Numbered from the stretch's first letter, positions 18,720 to 27,804 are shown. The stretch is DNA of 64,000 bases from UBA1952 sp965246905 (GCA_965246905.1 CBDFFZ010000021.1:81122-145121), one strand, 5' to 3'. Made by a program: numbers and translations. Notes: generated by a model not told the origin, from the letters alone.

Positions 18720-20276
18720 TCAGATAGAAGAATAGGCTTTCACGCCCTCCTCTTTCAGAAAGCCCTTCCACTTTTCGAGCTGCGGGCCCTTGATTACCCG
18801 TGGAAATTTATTCATGGCCCCTTCCTTTCCCTGATAGCGCAGGTAATCGAAAAAAGCACCATTGGGTAGTACTTCTACAAAAATTTCTTTCAACGCAGAT
18901 TCCCGCTCTACTGCATAATCATCGTTAATGCTTCGGAGCGTATCATCGATCACCTGTTTAATCTGATCTGCCACGCCACAATCCTCATCGCAGCCTATAT
19001 ACCAACGGTGCGCAAACATCCCCTTATATGCAAAACCGGCAACTGTAAACTCGCGCACCGTAATGCCTAATTTTCGCTGCACGGTATCAATAGCCTTATT
19101 CATATTATCCACGCTCAAGTGCTCCCCGCAAAGGGAGAGGAACTGTTTGGTGCGACCTACAATAATGATTTCTCCTTCCTTTGCATTCGTAAAACGCACT
19201 ACATCCCCGATAATATAGCGCCACGCGCCGGCACAGGTACTGAGCATTACAGCATAGTCGGTTGTCTCATCCACTTCTTCAATAAGCACCGTTTCAGGAC
19301 GCGGCCGCGGGTTGCCATCCTCATCAAAATTGACTTCATTAAAAGGCACGAACTCAAAGAAAATACCGTTGTTGAGTACCAGCTTAATGCCAGGCTCATC
19401 AGGTCGCGCCTGGAATCCGAAAGAGCCCTCAGAAGCCATGTAGGTTTCAATAAAATGAACCGGCTTACCCAGCAGCTTTTTGAAATGCCCGCGGTATGGC
19501 TCAAACGATACGCCGCCGTGAATATAGATGGTAAGGTTGGGCCAAACCTCGTGGATGTTTTTTACTTTATGGTAAGCCACAATGCGCTCCAGCACAATCT
19601 GCACCCAGGCCGGCACACCGCATATCGTGCCTACATCCCAGGTAGGCGCGCGCTCCACGATCATCTGGATGCGGTCTTCCCAATTAGGGGTTTTGGATAT
19701 TTTTTGTCCCGGTTTATAAAGTAGGGAAGATACCCAACGGGGCATATTTTTGGCAGATATTCCGCTCATATCGCCTTCATAATAATCATCTTTTTCAAAA
19801 AGGGTAGTAGTGCCTCCGAGCATCAGGATACCTTTTTCGTAGGCTCGTGCCGGCACTTTGAAATTGCTCATGGCATATAGTTGCTTAAAGCCCATCCGCT
19901 TGATGGATTTGATCATATCCGAGGTTACCGGAATATGCTTGGAGGCTGATTCGGAGGTGCCACTCGATAGAGCAAAGTATTTAATCTTTCCGGGCCAGGT
20001 TACATTTTCCTCGCCTTCGAGCTGGCGGTGCCACCATTGGCCAAACATCTCATTATAAGTATGTGCGGGCACCGCTTCGCGGAATGCAGTGATAAAATCC
20101 ACTTCGCGGCTTAGGATACCGCCAAAATCATATTGCTTGCCAAAAGCTGTGTACTGGCCACGCTCTAAAAGCTGCTTGAGCGTATGCCGCTGGTAAGCCC
20201 GTGGGGAGGCAACAGGTAAAGTAAATTTTTTACGGACGCGGAGGGAGCGCGCAATAATGTTTCCAAGCAATGCCAT
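18720..20276 (-). CDS. GH3 auxin-responsive promoter family protein
   Basis: A 518-residue protein of the GH3 family, adenylate-forming enzymes that in plants join amino acids to jasmonate or auxin. The nucleotide-binding segment FALSSGTSESASKHIPV lies at residues 101-117. A later YASEG-like segment (ETYMASEGSFGFQ) and the C-terminal domain are also present. Bacterial members are common in Bacteroidota, but their acyl substrate is unknown. Length is normal. A TATTTTTG element at 20327-20334 (complement) would give a leader of about 50 bases. Confidence 0.88.
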   Translation of the reverse strand: MALLGNIIARSLRVRKKFTLPVASPRAYQRHTLKQLLERGQYTAFGKQYDFGGILSREVDFITAFREAVPAHTYNEMFGQWWHRQLEGEENVTWPGKIKYFALSSGTSESASKHIPVTSDMIKSIKRMGFKQLYAMSNFKVPARAYEKGILMLGGTTTLFEKDDYYEGDMSGISAKNMPRWVSSLLYKPGQKISKTPNWEDRIQMIVERAPTWDVGTICGVPAWVQIVLERIVAYHKVKNIHEVWPNLTIYIHGGVSFEPYRGHFKKLLGKPVHFIETYMASEGSFGFQARPDEPGIKLVLNNGIFFEFVPFNEVNFDEDGNPRPRPETVLIEEVDETTDYAVMLSTCAGAWRYIIGDVVRFTNAKEGEIIIVGRTKQFLSLCGEHLSVDNMNKAIDTVQRKLGITVREFTVAGFAYKGMFAHRWYIGCDEDCGVADQIKQVIDDTLRSINDDYAVERESALKEIFVEVLPNGAFFDYLRYQGKEGAMNKFPRVIKGPQLEKWKGFLKEEGVKAYSSI

Positions 20277-20326
20277 TCTTGATTCTTCTGCTGTTTTTAC
20301 GGGATTGCACCGTATAATTGAACAGG

Positions 20327-20334
20327 CAAAAATA
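20327..20334 (-). promoter_or_regulatory. Putative -7 element for the GH3 gene
   Basis: Read on the minus strand it is TATTTTTG, a full match to TAnnTTTG, about 50 bases before the GH3 start. It lies in the 137-base divergent region shared with dut. Confidence 0.5.
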
Positions 20335-20398
20335 GCTTTTCCGGCGCTGAAATTCTTAACTTAAAAAGCCCGGTGAATAAATTGCGCCATTTCATAAT

Positions 20399-20406
20399 TA
20401 CCTTCG
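20399..20406 (+). promoter_or_regulatory. Putative -7 element directly before dut
   Basis: TACCTTCG differs from TAnnTTTG at one base and ends 7 bases before the dut ATG, which would leave almost no leader. It is very similar to the element before the Ntn hydrolase gene at 49786. Confidence 0.4.
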
Positions 20407-20413
20407 CGCCCGC

Positions 20414-20851
20414 ATGGATAAGGCAACTGTTTCGATCATTAATAAAAGTCCGCACGCACTGCCCCGATACCAAACCGCCGGCTCTGCTGGCATGGATATA
20501 TGTGCATGGCTGGATGCTCCCCTTATTTTGCAACCCATGGAGCGCCGCCTTATACCGACCGGGCTTTATATAGCTTTGCCTATAGGTTTTGAAGCGCAGA
20601 TACGACCGCGGAGCGGCACGTCGCTTAAAAAAGGGCTAACGCTTGCTAATGCAGTTGGCACCATTGATAGCGACTACAGGGGCGAGCTAATGGTTTCTAT
20701 GATCAATCTTTCTACTGAACCACAGGAAATAACGGACGGCGAGCGCATTGCCCAGATGATCATTGCAAAATATGAGCAGATAAGCTGGCATGAAGTTGCA
20801 GCGCTGGAAGATACAAGCCGAGGCACAGGCGGCTTTGGCCATACAGGTTAA
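20414..20851 (+). CDS. dut: Deoxyuridine 5'-triphosphate nucleotidohydrolase
   Basis: A 145-residue trimeric-type dUTPase that hydrolyses dUTP to dUMP, keeping uracil out of DNA and feeding thymidylate synthesis. All five motifs are visible: AGSAGMD (I), RPRSGTS (II), GTIDSDYRGEL (III, with the catalytic Asp), GERIAQMII (IV) and RGTGGFGHTG (V, the Gly-rich C-terminal arm). The start follows a -7-like element by a few bases. It leads a same-strand group with the nucleotidyltransferase, TPR and DUF4292 genes. Confidence 0.96.
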   Translation: MDKATVSIINKSPHALPRYQTAGSAGMDICAWLDAPLILQPMERRLIPTGLYIALPIGFEAQIRPRSGTSLKKGLTLANAVGTIDSDYRGELMVSMINLSTEPQEITDGERIAQMIIAKYEQISWHEVAALEDTSRGTGGFGHTG

Positions 20852-20899
20852 TAATTTTTTGTTTTTGGGATGAATATGGGCAATTTTAGTTCTTATTTT

Positions 20900-20907
20900 T
20901 AGTTTTG
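20900..20907 (+). promoter_or_regulatory. Putative -7 element for the nucleotidyltransferase gene
   Basis: TAGTTTTG matches TAnnTTTG, 56 bases before the ATG at 20964. It suggests a separate promoter after dut. No clear -33 element is seen. Confidence 0.4.
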
Positions 20908-20963
20908 AGTTTAAACAGGACCAAAAGGCTACATTAAGCACTTAAAATATAAACTTAATAATA

Positions 20964-21971
20964 ATGAATATTATCATCCCAATGGCCGGCATGGGCAAGC
21001 GCATGCGCCCGCATACCTTAACCACCCCTAAGCCGCTTATTCCTATAGCAGGCAAGCCCATGGTGCAGCGTATTGTGGAAGACATCATTGCTACCTCCAA
21101 TGAAAAGGTGGAGGAAGTGGCCTTTATTATTAGTCCGGCATTCGGCGAAGCCGCAGAAAAGCATTTAGTCAGCGTAGCGGAATCATTGGGCGCCAAAGGA
21201 AAAATATTTTATCAGCAGGAGCCGCAGGGTACGGCACACGCCATTCTTTGTGCCCAGGAATGCCTCAACAGCAATGTTTTCATCGCATTTGCAGACACCT
21301 TGTTTAAAGCAAATTTTAGCATTGATGCTGATAAAGATGCGATTGTGTGGACACAGAAAGTGGATGATCCTTCTGCCTTTGGCGTCGTGAAACTGGGAGA
21401 AGGGAACTCCATTGAAGCATTTGTAGAGAAGCCAATAGAGTTTGTATCCGACCTTGCGATAATCGGCGTGTATTATTTCCGGGATGGCGAACGGCTGCGC
21501 TCGGAGCTGCAACGCCTCATTGATAACGACATTAAGATGAAAGGTGAATACCAGCTTACGGATGCAATGGATCATATGCTGAATAATGGTGTAAAATTCT
21601 ATACAGACCAGGTAGAGGAATGGCTGGACTGCGGCAACTATAGCGCCACGGTTTTTACGAATGGCCGTATTTTAAGTTTCCTGGAAGGAAAGGAGAAATT
21701 GGTTGCAGAAAGTGCCGTAATTGAAAACGCCACGATCATTGCGCCTTGCTTTATTGGCGAAAAAGTAATCATAAAAAATTCGGTGATCGGGCCGTACGTA
21801 TCGCTTGAAGCAGGCGCTATAATTGAAAATTCGCGGATTTCTGACAGCATTATCCAGGAATCGAGCGTTGTAAAAAATGCGGTAATCAGAAACTCGCTTA
21901 TCGGCAAAAACGTAAATTACAGTGAAAAGCCACGTGAGCTTAGTCTCGGCGATTTCTCAACGCAATCATGA
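20964..21971 (+). CDS. Sugar-1-phosphate nucleotidyltransferase with left-handed beta-helix tail
   Basis: A 335-residue enzyme that should transfer a nucleotidyl group to a sugar-1-phosphate. The N-terminal domain has the signature GMGKRMRPHTLTTPKP (residues 9-24), FADTLF and VEKP motifs. Residues 240-320 are a hexapeptide-repeat (left-handed beta-helix) domain with repeats such as ESAVIENATII, FIGEKVIIKN and SVIGPYVSLEAGAII. The layout resembles GlmU or archaeal-type glucose-1-phosphate thymidylyltransferases. The exact sugar cannot be read. Its stop overlaps the start of the TPR gene by four bases. Confidence 0.88.
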   Translation: MNIIIPMAGMGKRMRPHTLTTPKPLIPIAGKPMVQRIVEDIIATSNEKVEEVAFIISPAFGEAAEKHLVSVAESLGAKGKIFYQQEPQGTAHAILCAQECLNSNVFIAFADTLFKANFSIDADKDAIVWTQKVDDPSAFGVVKLGEGNSIEAFVEKPIEFVSDLAIIGVYYFRDGERLRSELQRLIDNDIKMKGEYQLTDAMDHMLNNGVKFYTDQVEEWLDCGNYSATVFTNGRILSFLEGKEKLVAESAVIENATIIAPCFIGEKVIIKNSVIGPYVSLEAGAIIENSRISDSIIQESSVVKNAVIRNSLIGKNVNYSEKPRELSLGDFSTQS

Positions 21972-23686
21972 AATTTTATTCCTTAATAAAAATATTGCCC
22001 GCACTGCTTCTTACTTGCAGTATGCAATTTATAGCTGCTGCGCAGGATGCCCCGCCGTCTGCCACATCTAAAACAGATGAGCTTTATTACGATGCTGTTA
22101 AGGCGCGGATGCTTGGCGATGACAAGCAGAGTGAAGCCCTCTTGCTCCAGGTAATTAAGCTTAATCCTGATGAGGCTGCTCCATATTATGATCTTTCTAA
22201 AATATCCATAACACAAAACAAACCTGAAAAGGCTGCTGAGTATATCAAGAAGGCACTTGGCATCGATGGGAAAAATAAATGGTACCGGGAGCAGGCGGCC
22301 AATATCTCTGTTATGCGCAATGATTACACTGCCGCCGCAGAAAGCTTTGCTGCACTTGCCAAAGAAGAACAGTACAATGATGAATATCTCCTCAAAGCTG
22401 CGCTCCTCTATCAACGTGCCAGCAAATACAAGGAGGCGCTTGCAATCCTTGCTCAACTCGAGCATAAAAAAGGTTTGGATGACGATGTCCTGATACAGGA
22501 ACAGCAGATTTATTTAAAAATGAATGATGTGGCTGGCGCTGCTGTTGTAATCCATAAGCTAATTGACCACAACCCAAAAGAGGCACGCTATTACTCGCTT
22601 CTTGCTGAGCTTTACAGCAATAACAAGCAGCAAGACAAGGCAAATGAAGTATATAGCCAAATGCGGAAACAGTTTCCGAATGACCCCACTATGCAGCTTT
22701 CGCTCGCCGGCCAGGCCTTGAAAAAGGGTGATACTGCGGGCTATAAGCGCTATGTTGAAGAAGCGATTACCAACCAGACACTCGATGTGGAAACACAGCT
22801 CGGTCTGCTTACTCCTTATCTTCAGGAATCGTTTGCTGATTCCCAGCAACGTGGCAGGCTGCTTATACTTGTTGAGAAAGTAGTAGCACAGCATCCTGAG
22901 GATACCTCGGTTTTGGAGCTCTATGCAGAGGTGCTGCAGCTTACCGGAAAACAGGGGCTGGCAACAGCGCAGTATCGCAAGATCATTTCGGGGCATCCCG
23001 GCAAGTTTGAGCCGTGGAGGCGTTTGCTCTACAGTCTTACAGACCGGAAAGATGCTGATTCGCTGATTTATTACAGCGATAAAGCTGCCCGGTTATTTCC
23101 TACACAATCGATTGTTCATTTCCTGAATGGAGTAGGGCATCAGAATAAAAAAGAATATCCGGCAGCCATCCGGTCTTTAAACAGGGCCATTGACCTGCAG
23201 CCGGAAGAGGACGCAGAGCAGCTTGCTAATATGTACAGCACGCTGGGCGATATTTATAATACAACTAAAAACTATAAAGAAAGTGATAGCGCCTTTGAGC
23301 ATGCACTGCGCCTGAACCCTAAAAACCCAACAGTACTGAACAATTACGCCTATTACCTTTCAGAGCGCAATATACGGCTTAGCGATGCTGAGCGGATGTC
23401 GAAGCAATCGCTGATCCTTCGCCCGGCTGAAGGCACGTTTTTAGATACCTATGGTTGGATACTGTACCAGCAAGGTAAATTTGCGGAAGCAAAAAAATAT
23501 ATTCAACAGGCTATAGACAAGACTAATGGTGAAGCAGATGCTGCACTATTAGAGCACCTCGGCGCAGTTGAGTATAAGCTTGGAAATGCAGATAAGGCCG
23601 TGGATGCCTGGAAAGCTGCAAAAGCCAAAGGCAGTGAGCAGCCCCGGTTGGATAAAATGATTGCAGACCGTAAATTGTATGAATAA
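21968..23686 (+). CDS. Secreted tetratricopeptide repeat protein
   Basis: A 572-residue protein with a signal peptide (cleavage near AAAQ, residue 20) and TPR units along most of its length, for example YYDLSKISITQNKPEKAAEYIKKAL and NPTVLNNYAYYLSERN. It overlaps the preceding gene by four bases (ATGA) and the following DUF4292 gene by eight. TPR proteins in this position probably act as periplasmic scaffolds, perhaps for outer membrane assembly together with the LolA/LolB-like DUF4292 partner. That role is inference. Confidence 0.88.
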   Translation: MKFYSLIKILPALLLTCSMQFIAAAQDAPPSATSKTDELYYDAVKARMLGDDKQSEALLLQVIKLNPDEAAPYYDLSKISITQNKPEKAAEYIKKALGIDGKNKWYREQAANISVMRNDYTAAAESFAALAKEEQYNDEYLLKAALLYQRASKYKEALAILAQLEHKKGLDDDVLIQEQQIYLKMNDVAGAAVVIHKLIDHNPKEARYYSLLAELYSNNKQQDKANEVYSQMRKQFPNDPTMQLSLAGQALKKGDTAGYKRYVEEAITNQTLDVETQLGLLTPYLQESFADSQQRGRLLILVEKVVAQHPEDTSVLELYAEVLQLTGKQGLATAQYRKIISGHPGKFEPWRRLLYSLTDRKDADSLIYYSDKAARLFPTQSIVHFLNGVGHQNKKEYPAAIRSLNRAIDLQPEEDAEQLANMYSTLGDIYNTTKNYKESDSAFEHALRLNPKNPTVLNNYAYYLSERNIRLSDAERMSKQSLILRPAEGTFLDTYGWILYQQGKFAEAKKYIQQAIDKTNGEADAALLEHLGAVEYKLGNADKAVDAWKAAKAKGSEQPRLDKMIADRKLYE

Positions 23687-24551
23687 ATTTCTCACAGGGA
23701 TCACGGCGCTTTTGCTACTCACGGGCATAACCGGCTGCCGGCTGTTTCATAAAAGTACACGGCATAAAGCTATTGTACCGATTGGTGATTCGCTGCGCGC
23801 AATGACTGTTGATACCTTGAAGAGTGGCAGTTCTGTATCGATAAATGATACCGTTGCGGTAGGCAAACGATTAGCTGATAGCCTGACGGTGGATGGAATT
23901 TTACCCTTATGGAATAAGTCAATTGCCTACAATACATTTAACGGGAAAGCGAAAGTACATTATGAAGGGAAAGATCAGCAGCAGGATTTTGCAGCCTCTA
24001 TCCGTATGGAGCGTGGTAAAAAAATATGGGTAAGTATTACCGCACTGGGGCTCGTAGAAGTCGCCAGGCTTCAGATTACTCCGGATACCATAATACTTAT
24101 CAACAGGCTTAAAAAAGAAGTAACGGTATTGCCCTTTGCGGAAGCCGGTAAACTACTGCCAGTCTCGGTGGATTTTGCCGCGCTTCAAGGTTTACTTATT
24201 GGTGACGTCTTGCATCCGGGCGTAGAAAAGCCAGGCAAAATGAACGTTGGCGCAGCAGGAATTGCCGTATTACTGCTTGGAAACAGCTATCAGCAAAGTG
24301 CGCTTTTTAGTGCTTCAGACAGTACTTTGCTGCAACAGCAGCTATTAGCAGGCGGCGGTAATAAAACTACGCTGCTCCTGCAGTATGAAGCCTATAATAA
24401 GCAAGCCGTAAAGGCATTTGCTAACAGCCGTAAAATAAATGTGCAGGATAGCACAGGTCGCAATTATATAGAAATGGAATTCAATAAAGCCGAATTCGAC
24501 CAGCCAGTTGACTTTAACTTCTCTATTCCGTCCAAATATTCCCGCAAATAA
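23679..24551 (+). CDS. DUF4292 lipoprotein
   Basis: A 290-residue lipoprotein from ATG 23679, with lipobox ITGC (Cys20). The mature part begins with a variable linker, then a domain with WNKSIAYNTFNGKAKVHYEGKDQ and repeated beta-strands ending in FNFSIPSKYSR. This matches DUF4292, a Bacteroidota family with a LolA/LolB-like fold in outline. A role in carrying or inserting lipid-linked material at the outer membrane is possible. It overlaps the TPR gene and is closed by a strong terminator. Confidence 0.85.
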   Translation: MNKFLTGITALLLLTGITGCRLFHKSTRHKAIVPIGDSLRAMTVDTLKSGSSVSINDTVAVGKRLADSLTVDGILPLWNKSIAYNTFNGKAKVHYEGKDQQQDFAASIRMERGKKIWVSITALGLVEVARLQITPDTIILINRLKKEVTVLPFAEAGKLLPVSVDFAALQGLLIGDVLHPGVEKPGKMNVGAAGIAVLLLGNSYQQSALFSASDSTLLQQQLLAGGGNKTTLLLQYEAYNKQAVKAFANSRKINVQDSTGRNYIEMEFNKAEFDQPVDFNFSIPSKYSRK

Positions 24552-24571
24552 TTTCGCTGATAATTTTATTG

Positions 24572-24606
24572 TTCCGGATTCCGCTAAGTAATCCGGAATT
24601 TTTTTT
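24572..24606 (+). terminator. Strong intrinsic terminator
   Basis: TTCCGGATT (24572-24580) pairs perfectly with AATCCGGAA (24590-24598) and is followed by eight T. It ends the dut-to-DUF4292 group. Confidence 0.9.
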
Positions 24607-24665
24607 ATTAGAAAAGTTGATGGTAGGGTTTTTGAACTGTTCGTGTAATTCCACTATACATCCTC

Positions 24666-24965
24666 ATGACCAAAATACTGATCTTTATTTTTGCGGTTAC
24701 GGTTAGCACTATTCTTTGGGCACCGGAATGCATCGCGCAGCATAAGAAAAAACCTACCCGCTCGCAGCCTGTTAAACGCAGTGAACCAACACCCAATGTA
24801 TCGGGTGAGCCCGCCTATATTACAGCGCCGGATTTGAATAAAGCTACACCTGAGGTACAGCCGCAAATGCAGCCGATGAATATTAAGCGGCAGAAGAAAG
24901 TGAGGGTAGTGCCAGCCCCACCACCGCCGGGTCCCATCACACCAGCACTTCCGCCAAAAGAATAA
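24666..24965 (+). CDS. Small secreted proline-rich protein, unknown
   Basis: A 99-residue protein with a signal peptide (cleavage near CIAQ, residue 25). The mature part is basic and Pro-rich, ending APPPPGPITPALPPKE, with no recognised domain. Its own terminator-flanked position suggests an independent transcript. Function unknown; it could be an envelope linker. Confidence 0.65.
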   Translation: MTKILIFIFAVTVSTILWAPECIAQHKKKPTRSQPVKRSEPTPNVSGEPAYITAPDLNKATPEVQPQMQPMNIKRQKKVRVVPAPPPPGPITPALPPKE

Positions 24966-25031
24966 TCTTAATTATTTAAACCAAGGCAATCTATACACGT
25001 CTTAATCACTTAACCTTTAAAATTGGAAAAC

Positions 25032-25313
25032 ATGAAAATCAGAATGCTTCTGGGGCTTTTGCTGGTAATGCTTTTTACTGCAGGCTCCGCTAACGCACAG
25101 TATTATCGCCATCATGGCTACCGTCATGGTTATTATCACCGGGGTCCGCGCGCTGTGGTTGTTGTAGAACCTGGCTATCACCATCGTGGGTATTATGGCC
25201 GGGGCTATCGCCGTGGCTATTATGGCGGCGGACCGCGCTATCACCGTGCTTATGGCCGTGGCTATTATGGTGGTGGCCCGCGCAGGCACTATTACCATCG
25301 TCGGGGCTGGTAA
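25032..25313 (+). CDS. Small secreted Gly/Tyr/His/Arg-rich repeat protein
   Basis: A 93-residue protein from ATG 25032 (a TTG nine bases upstream is less likely). A signal peptide is cut near SANAQ (residue 20). The mature part repeats HRGYYGRGYRRGYYGGG-like units and is almost wholly Gly, Tyr, His and Arg. It resembles low-complexity, surface-active or metal-binding proteins found next to envelope genes. There is no known domain. A perfect hairpin follows the stop. Confidence 0.75.
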   Translation: MKIRMLLGLLLVMLFTAGSANAQYYRHHGYRHGYYHRGPRAVVVVEPGYHHRGYYGRGYRRGYYGGGPRYHRAYGRGYYGGGPRRHYYHRRGW

Positions 25314-25337
25314 AATTAATTTGTTTAAAATTTAAAT

Positions 25338-25366
25338 AACCGCTGCTCACTATGGGCAGCGGTTTT
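25338..25366 (+). terminator. Stem-loop terminator
   Basis: AACCGCTGC (25338-25346) pairs perfectly with GCAGCGGTT (25356-25364) and is followed by more T. It ends the small Gly/Tyr-rich gene. The following 200 bases to 25563 are A+T-rich with no gene that I can see. Confidence 0.8.
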
Positions 25367-25563
25367 CTATTAAATGGAAGTTCCTAAATTATCTAGAGCA
25401 GTTGCAAAATAGAAAATTAATACGCTAACCCATATAAAAATATCTATATAAATATACAGGCTTGCGCATTGCTATATTCCCTGATCAGAGATTTTTTTGG
25501 CGGTATTGGTGCCTAAATTTTCCAATACAATACAAGTGCAACTTTAATACCCTCTTGATTCTC

Positions 25564-26493
25564 TTACAAGGGCAGCTCAACCTCATAGCTTTTCCCGCTA
25601 CGTACAGTAAGCGACCTACCTCGAAGCCACGGATTCAGGATCTTAATAATTTTGTAGGAAGTACCCTTATCCTTAGCATAAGCCGCAAGATCAGGGATGG
25701 ATTCAGTAATAGTTTCGGTATGGCTTTTAAAAGGGCGGTAGGCATCTGCGCCCTGCACGATATAACCATATTGCTGCGCATTGGAGAGCAGGTATTTCAG
25801 CGCAATAATTCGGAACATATAGCGGTTGGTTTCTTCCGGCAGCAGAAGATCATAATAATTCTGACTGCCCTGGTAGCTCGCCTGGCTGTTGTAGCCGCCC
25901 ATGCCGCAATTGTAGGAAGCCGCAGCAGCTGTCCAAGTACCAAATTTCGCATAGGCAGTATTGAAGTATTTACAGGCTGCATCTGTTGCTTTAGCCACGT
26001 TGTAGCGCTCATCCACCTCACCATCTACCTGTAGTCCGTATTGCGTAGCCGTACCGCCGAGAAACTGCCATAAGCTTTGCGCTCCTGCGGCAGAGGTAAG
26101 GTGCTGGAGTGAGCTTTCGGCCACGCAGAGATATTTAAAATCATCAGGGATGCCGGCAGCCTTCAGTCTCGGCTCTATAACCGGGAAGTACCTTGTAGTC
26201 AGCTTTAGGATATATAGCAGCGAACCGTGCGTATAATAATTGGTAAGGATATCCCGATCCAGCCGTTCGCGCACTTCCCAGCGGTCAAGTGGGGTAGGCT
26301 CACCCGCAAAATTGGCGGTTTTCGGCAACTCAGGGGGATACCATTTATACTGTAATCTACCATCTGCCTGCACCTGCACTAAGGATTCGCGGTCGGTGCC
26401 TTTATTAAATGCAAAAGCCGCAATCATCGCCCCGCCGGCGGCAATACCAGTTACAAAAATAATTGCGGACTTCCAGCGCTGTTTCATAGCCAT
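25564..26493 (-). CDS. Membrane-bound lytic transglycosylase (GH23-like)
   Basis: A 309-residue protein with an N-terminal membrane segment (residues 9-29). The SLT domain contains the catalytic Glu126 in CVAESSLQ, then SAAGAQSLWQF, and ASYNCGMGGYNSQ. It cleaves peptidoglycan glycan strands to anhydro-muropeptides. The tail (LAAYAKDKGTSYKIIKILNPWL...GKSYEVELP) looks like a LysM-type carbohydrate-binding motif. It resembles MltD-type enzymes. No neighbour shares its pathway, although the L,D-transpeptidase at 16261 is another wall enzyme. Confidence 0.9.
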   Translation of the reverse strand: MAMKQRWKSAIIFVTGIAAGGAMIAAFAFNKGTDRESLVQVQADGRLQYKWYPPELPKTANFAGEPTPLDRWEVRERLDRDILTNYYTHGSLLYILKLTTRYFPVIEPRLKAAGIPDDFKYLCVAESSLQHLTSAAGAQSLWQFLGGTATQYGLQVDGEVDERYNVAKATDAACKYFNTAYAKFGTWTAAAASYNCGMGGYNSQASYQGSQNYYDLLLPEETNRYMFRIIALKYLLSNAQQYGYIVQGADAYRPFKSHTETITESIPDLAAYAKDKGTSYKIIKILNPWLRGRSLTVRSGKSYEVELPL

Positions 26494-26561
26494 CTTTTAA
26501 GTATATTCGGGTAGTACAAATTACCGAAAAAGATGCGAATAGCCACCCTGAATTTTATGTA

Positions 26562-27011
26562 TCAATCCGTGCGGTAAAAAGTAGTAGTGCGGCCCAAGAG
26601 CGAGATGCCAATATAGCCCCGTACACCCAGCTCTTTATCATTGCGGTAGGTGATGGTGCAGCTGTAAGTCTTGCCGTTTTTAGGGTCGTAGATCTCGCCG
26701 TCATCATAGGTTTTTTCGCTATCTTTTTTGAAGCCGCGCAGGAGAGTAAGGCCCATGAGCGGCCGGCTCCGAAGGCTTTCTTTTGTATTGAAATCATCAA
26801 GTTTGGCTTTCCCGTTTCGGTTGGGCTCTTTCAGCCAGATGATCTTGCCGTAATATTTACTGTCCGTAGCCCGGTAAATCTCGATCTTGGCGGTTTTATC
26901 CTCATTGAGCCAATGGCCTTCAATCTTATCTTTCTGGGCAAAGGTGATGATGGGAATTGCGGTTAAAAATAACAGCAAAAAAATCCGGGTCAGAAAAGCT
27001 TTATGGAACAT
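26562..27011 (-). CDS. DUF2147 secreted protein
   Basis: A 149-residue protein with a signal peptide ending near TFAQ (residue 25). The mature domain opens IEGHWLNEDKTAKIEIYRA and contains YYGKIIWLKEPN, LLRGFKK, GEIYDPKNGKTYSCTIT and LGVRGYIGISLLGRT, the conserved pattern of DUF2147. The family is thought to be a small periplasmic beta-barrel with unknown ligand. Confidence 0.88.
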   Translation of the reverse strand: MFHKAFLTRIFLLLFLTAIPIITFAQKDKIEGHWLNEDKTAKIEIYRATDSKYYGKIIWLKEPNRNGKAKLDDFNTKESLRSRPLMGLTLLRGFKKDSEKTYDDGEIYDPKNGKTYSCTITYRNDKELGVRGYIGISLLGRTTTFYRTD

Positions 27012-27069
27012 GGGATAAGCATTTGGGTTGCTTAAAAATAATCAATTCCCACTAACTTTCGCATTGACA

Positions 27070-27804
27070 TTAATTTACATGCTCTACACTGCCGGAGCCT
27101 GCAATATCCTTGGTAACAACAGGCTGGCCTTTATATTTTACATTGCCTTTGCCGCCCACGGATATATCCAGCTTTCCGGAAGCCGTAACTTCTGCCTCTC
27201 CCATACCGGCAATTTCAAGGTCGGTATCAGTAGTATTCAGGTTAAATGCATGGATCTCGCCGGAGCCGGCAATATCATAGCTGGCAGTAGTAACAGTGCC
27301 GCTGCCAATATTAAGGTTGTTGCTGCCGGCAATGGATACATCAAGCGAAGTCGTATTCAATGCATCCACCTTTATGCTCCCGGAGCCGGCAATATCCAGC
27401 TCTAATTGTTCGCCGGTTACATTGCCGGCAATATGTACATCGCTCTTTCCGGCTACACTTACGCCTGCTAAAGATGGCAACGAGATGCGGGCAATGATAT
27501 TTTTTTTAGTGCGCACACGCACTTCATCCTCCACATAAATTTTGAGGGTATTGTCTTCCACTTTTGTCTTGATGTAAGGCAGGATATTAGCAAATCCCTC
27601 AAGCTTTATGGAAGGTGCGCTACTTGCTGTAACAGTAATTTCGCCATCTACCGGCCCACTGATCTCAATATGGTCGTAGGCGCCCGCAGTGCTGCGATCA
27701 TCGGTTTTGGAATCACCTTCTCCACGCACAGTAGGCTCGCGGCAGGACGAAACGAATAAGGCAAAAATTACTGCGGTAAAAAAAGTAGCGGCTACGCGAT
27801 GCAT
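27070..27804 (-). CDS. Head-GIN domain (DUF2807) lipoprotein
   Basis: A 244-residue lipoprotein from ATG 27804, with lipobox VSSC (Cys21). A longer frame begins at 27912, but the SPII signal fixes the start. The mature part is a beta-solenoid with repeated phrases LDIAGSGSIKVDA, VSIAGSNNLNIG, YDIAGSGEIHAF and LEIAGMGEAEV. DUF2807 proteins are common in Bacteroidota envelopes; their role is unknown, perhaps adhesion. The repeats also make the DNA locally repetitive. Confidence 0.88.
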   Translation of the reverse strand: MHRVAATFFTAVIFALFVSSCREPTVRGEGDSKTDDRSTAGAYDHIEISGPVDGEITVTASSAPSIKLEGFANILPYIKTKVEDNTLKIYVEDEVRVRTKKNIIARISLPSLAGVSVAGKSDVHIAGNVTGEQLELDIAGSGSIKVDALNTTSLDVSIAGSNNLNIGSGTVTTASYDIAGSGEIHAFNLNTTDTDLEIAGMGEAEVTASGKLDISVGGKGNVKYKGQPVVTKDIAGSGSVEHVN

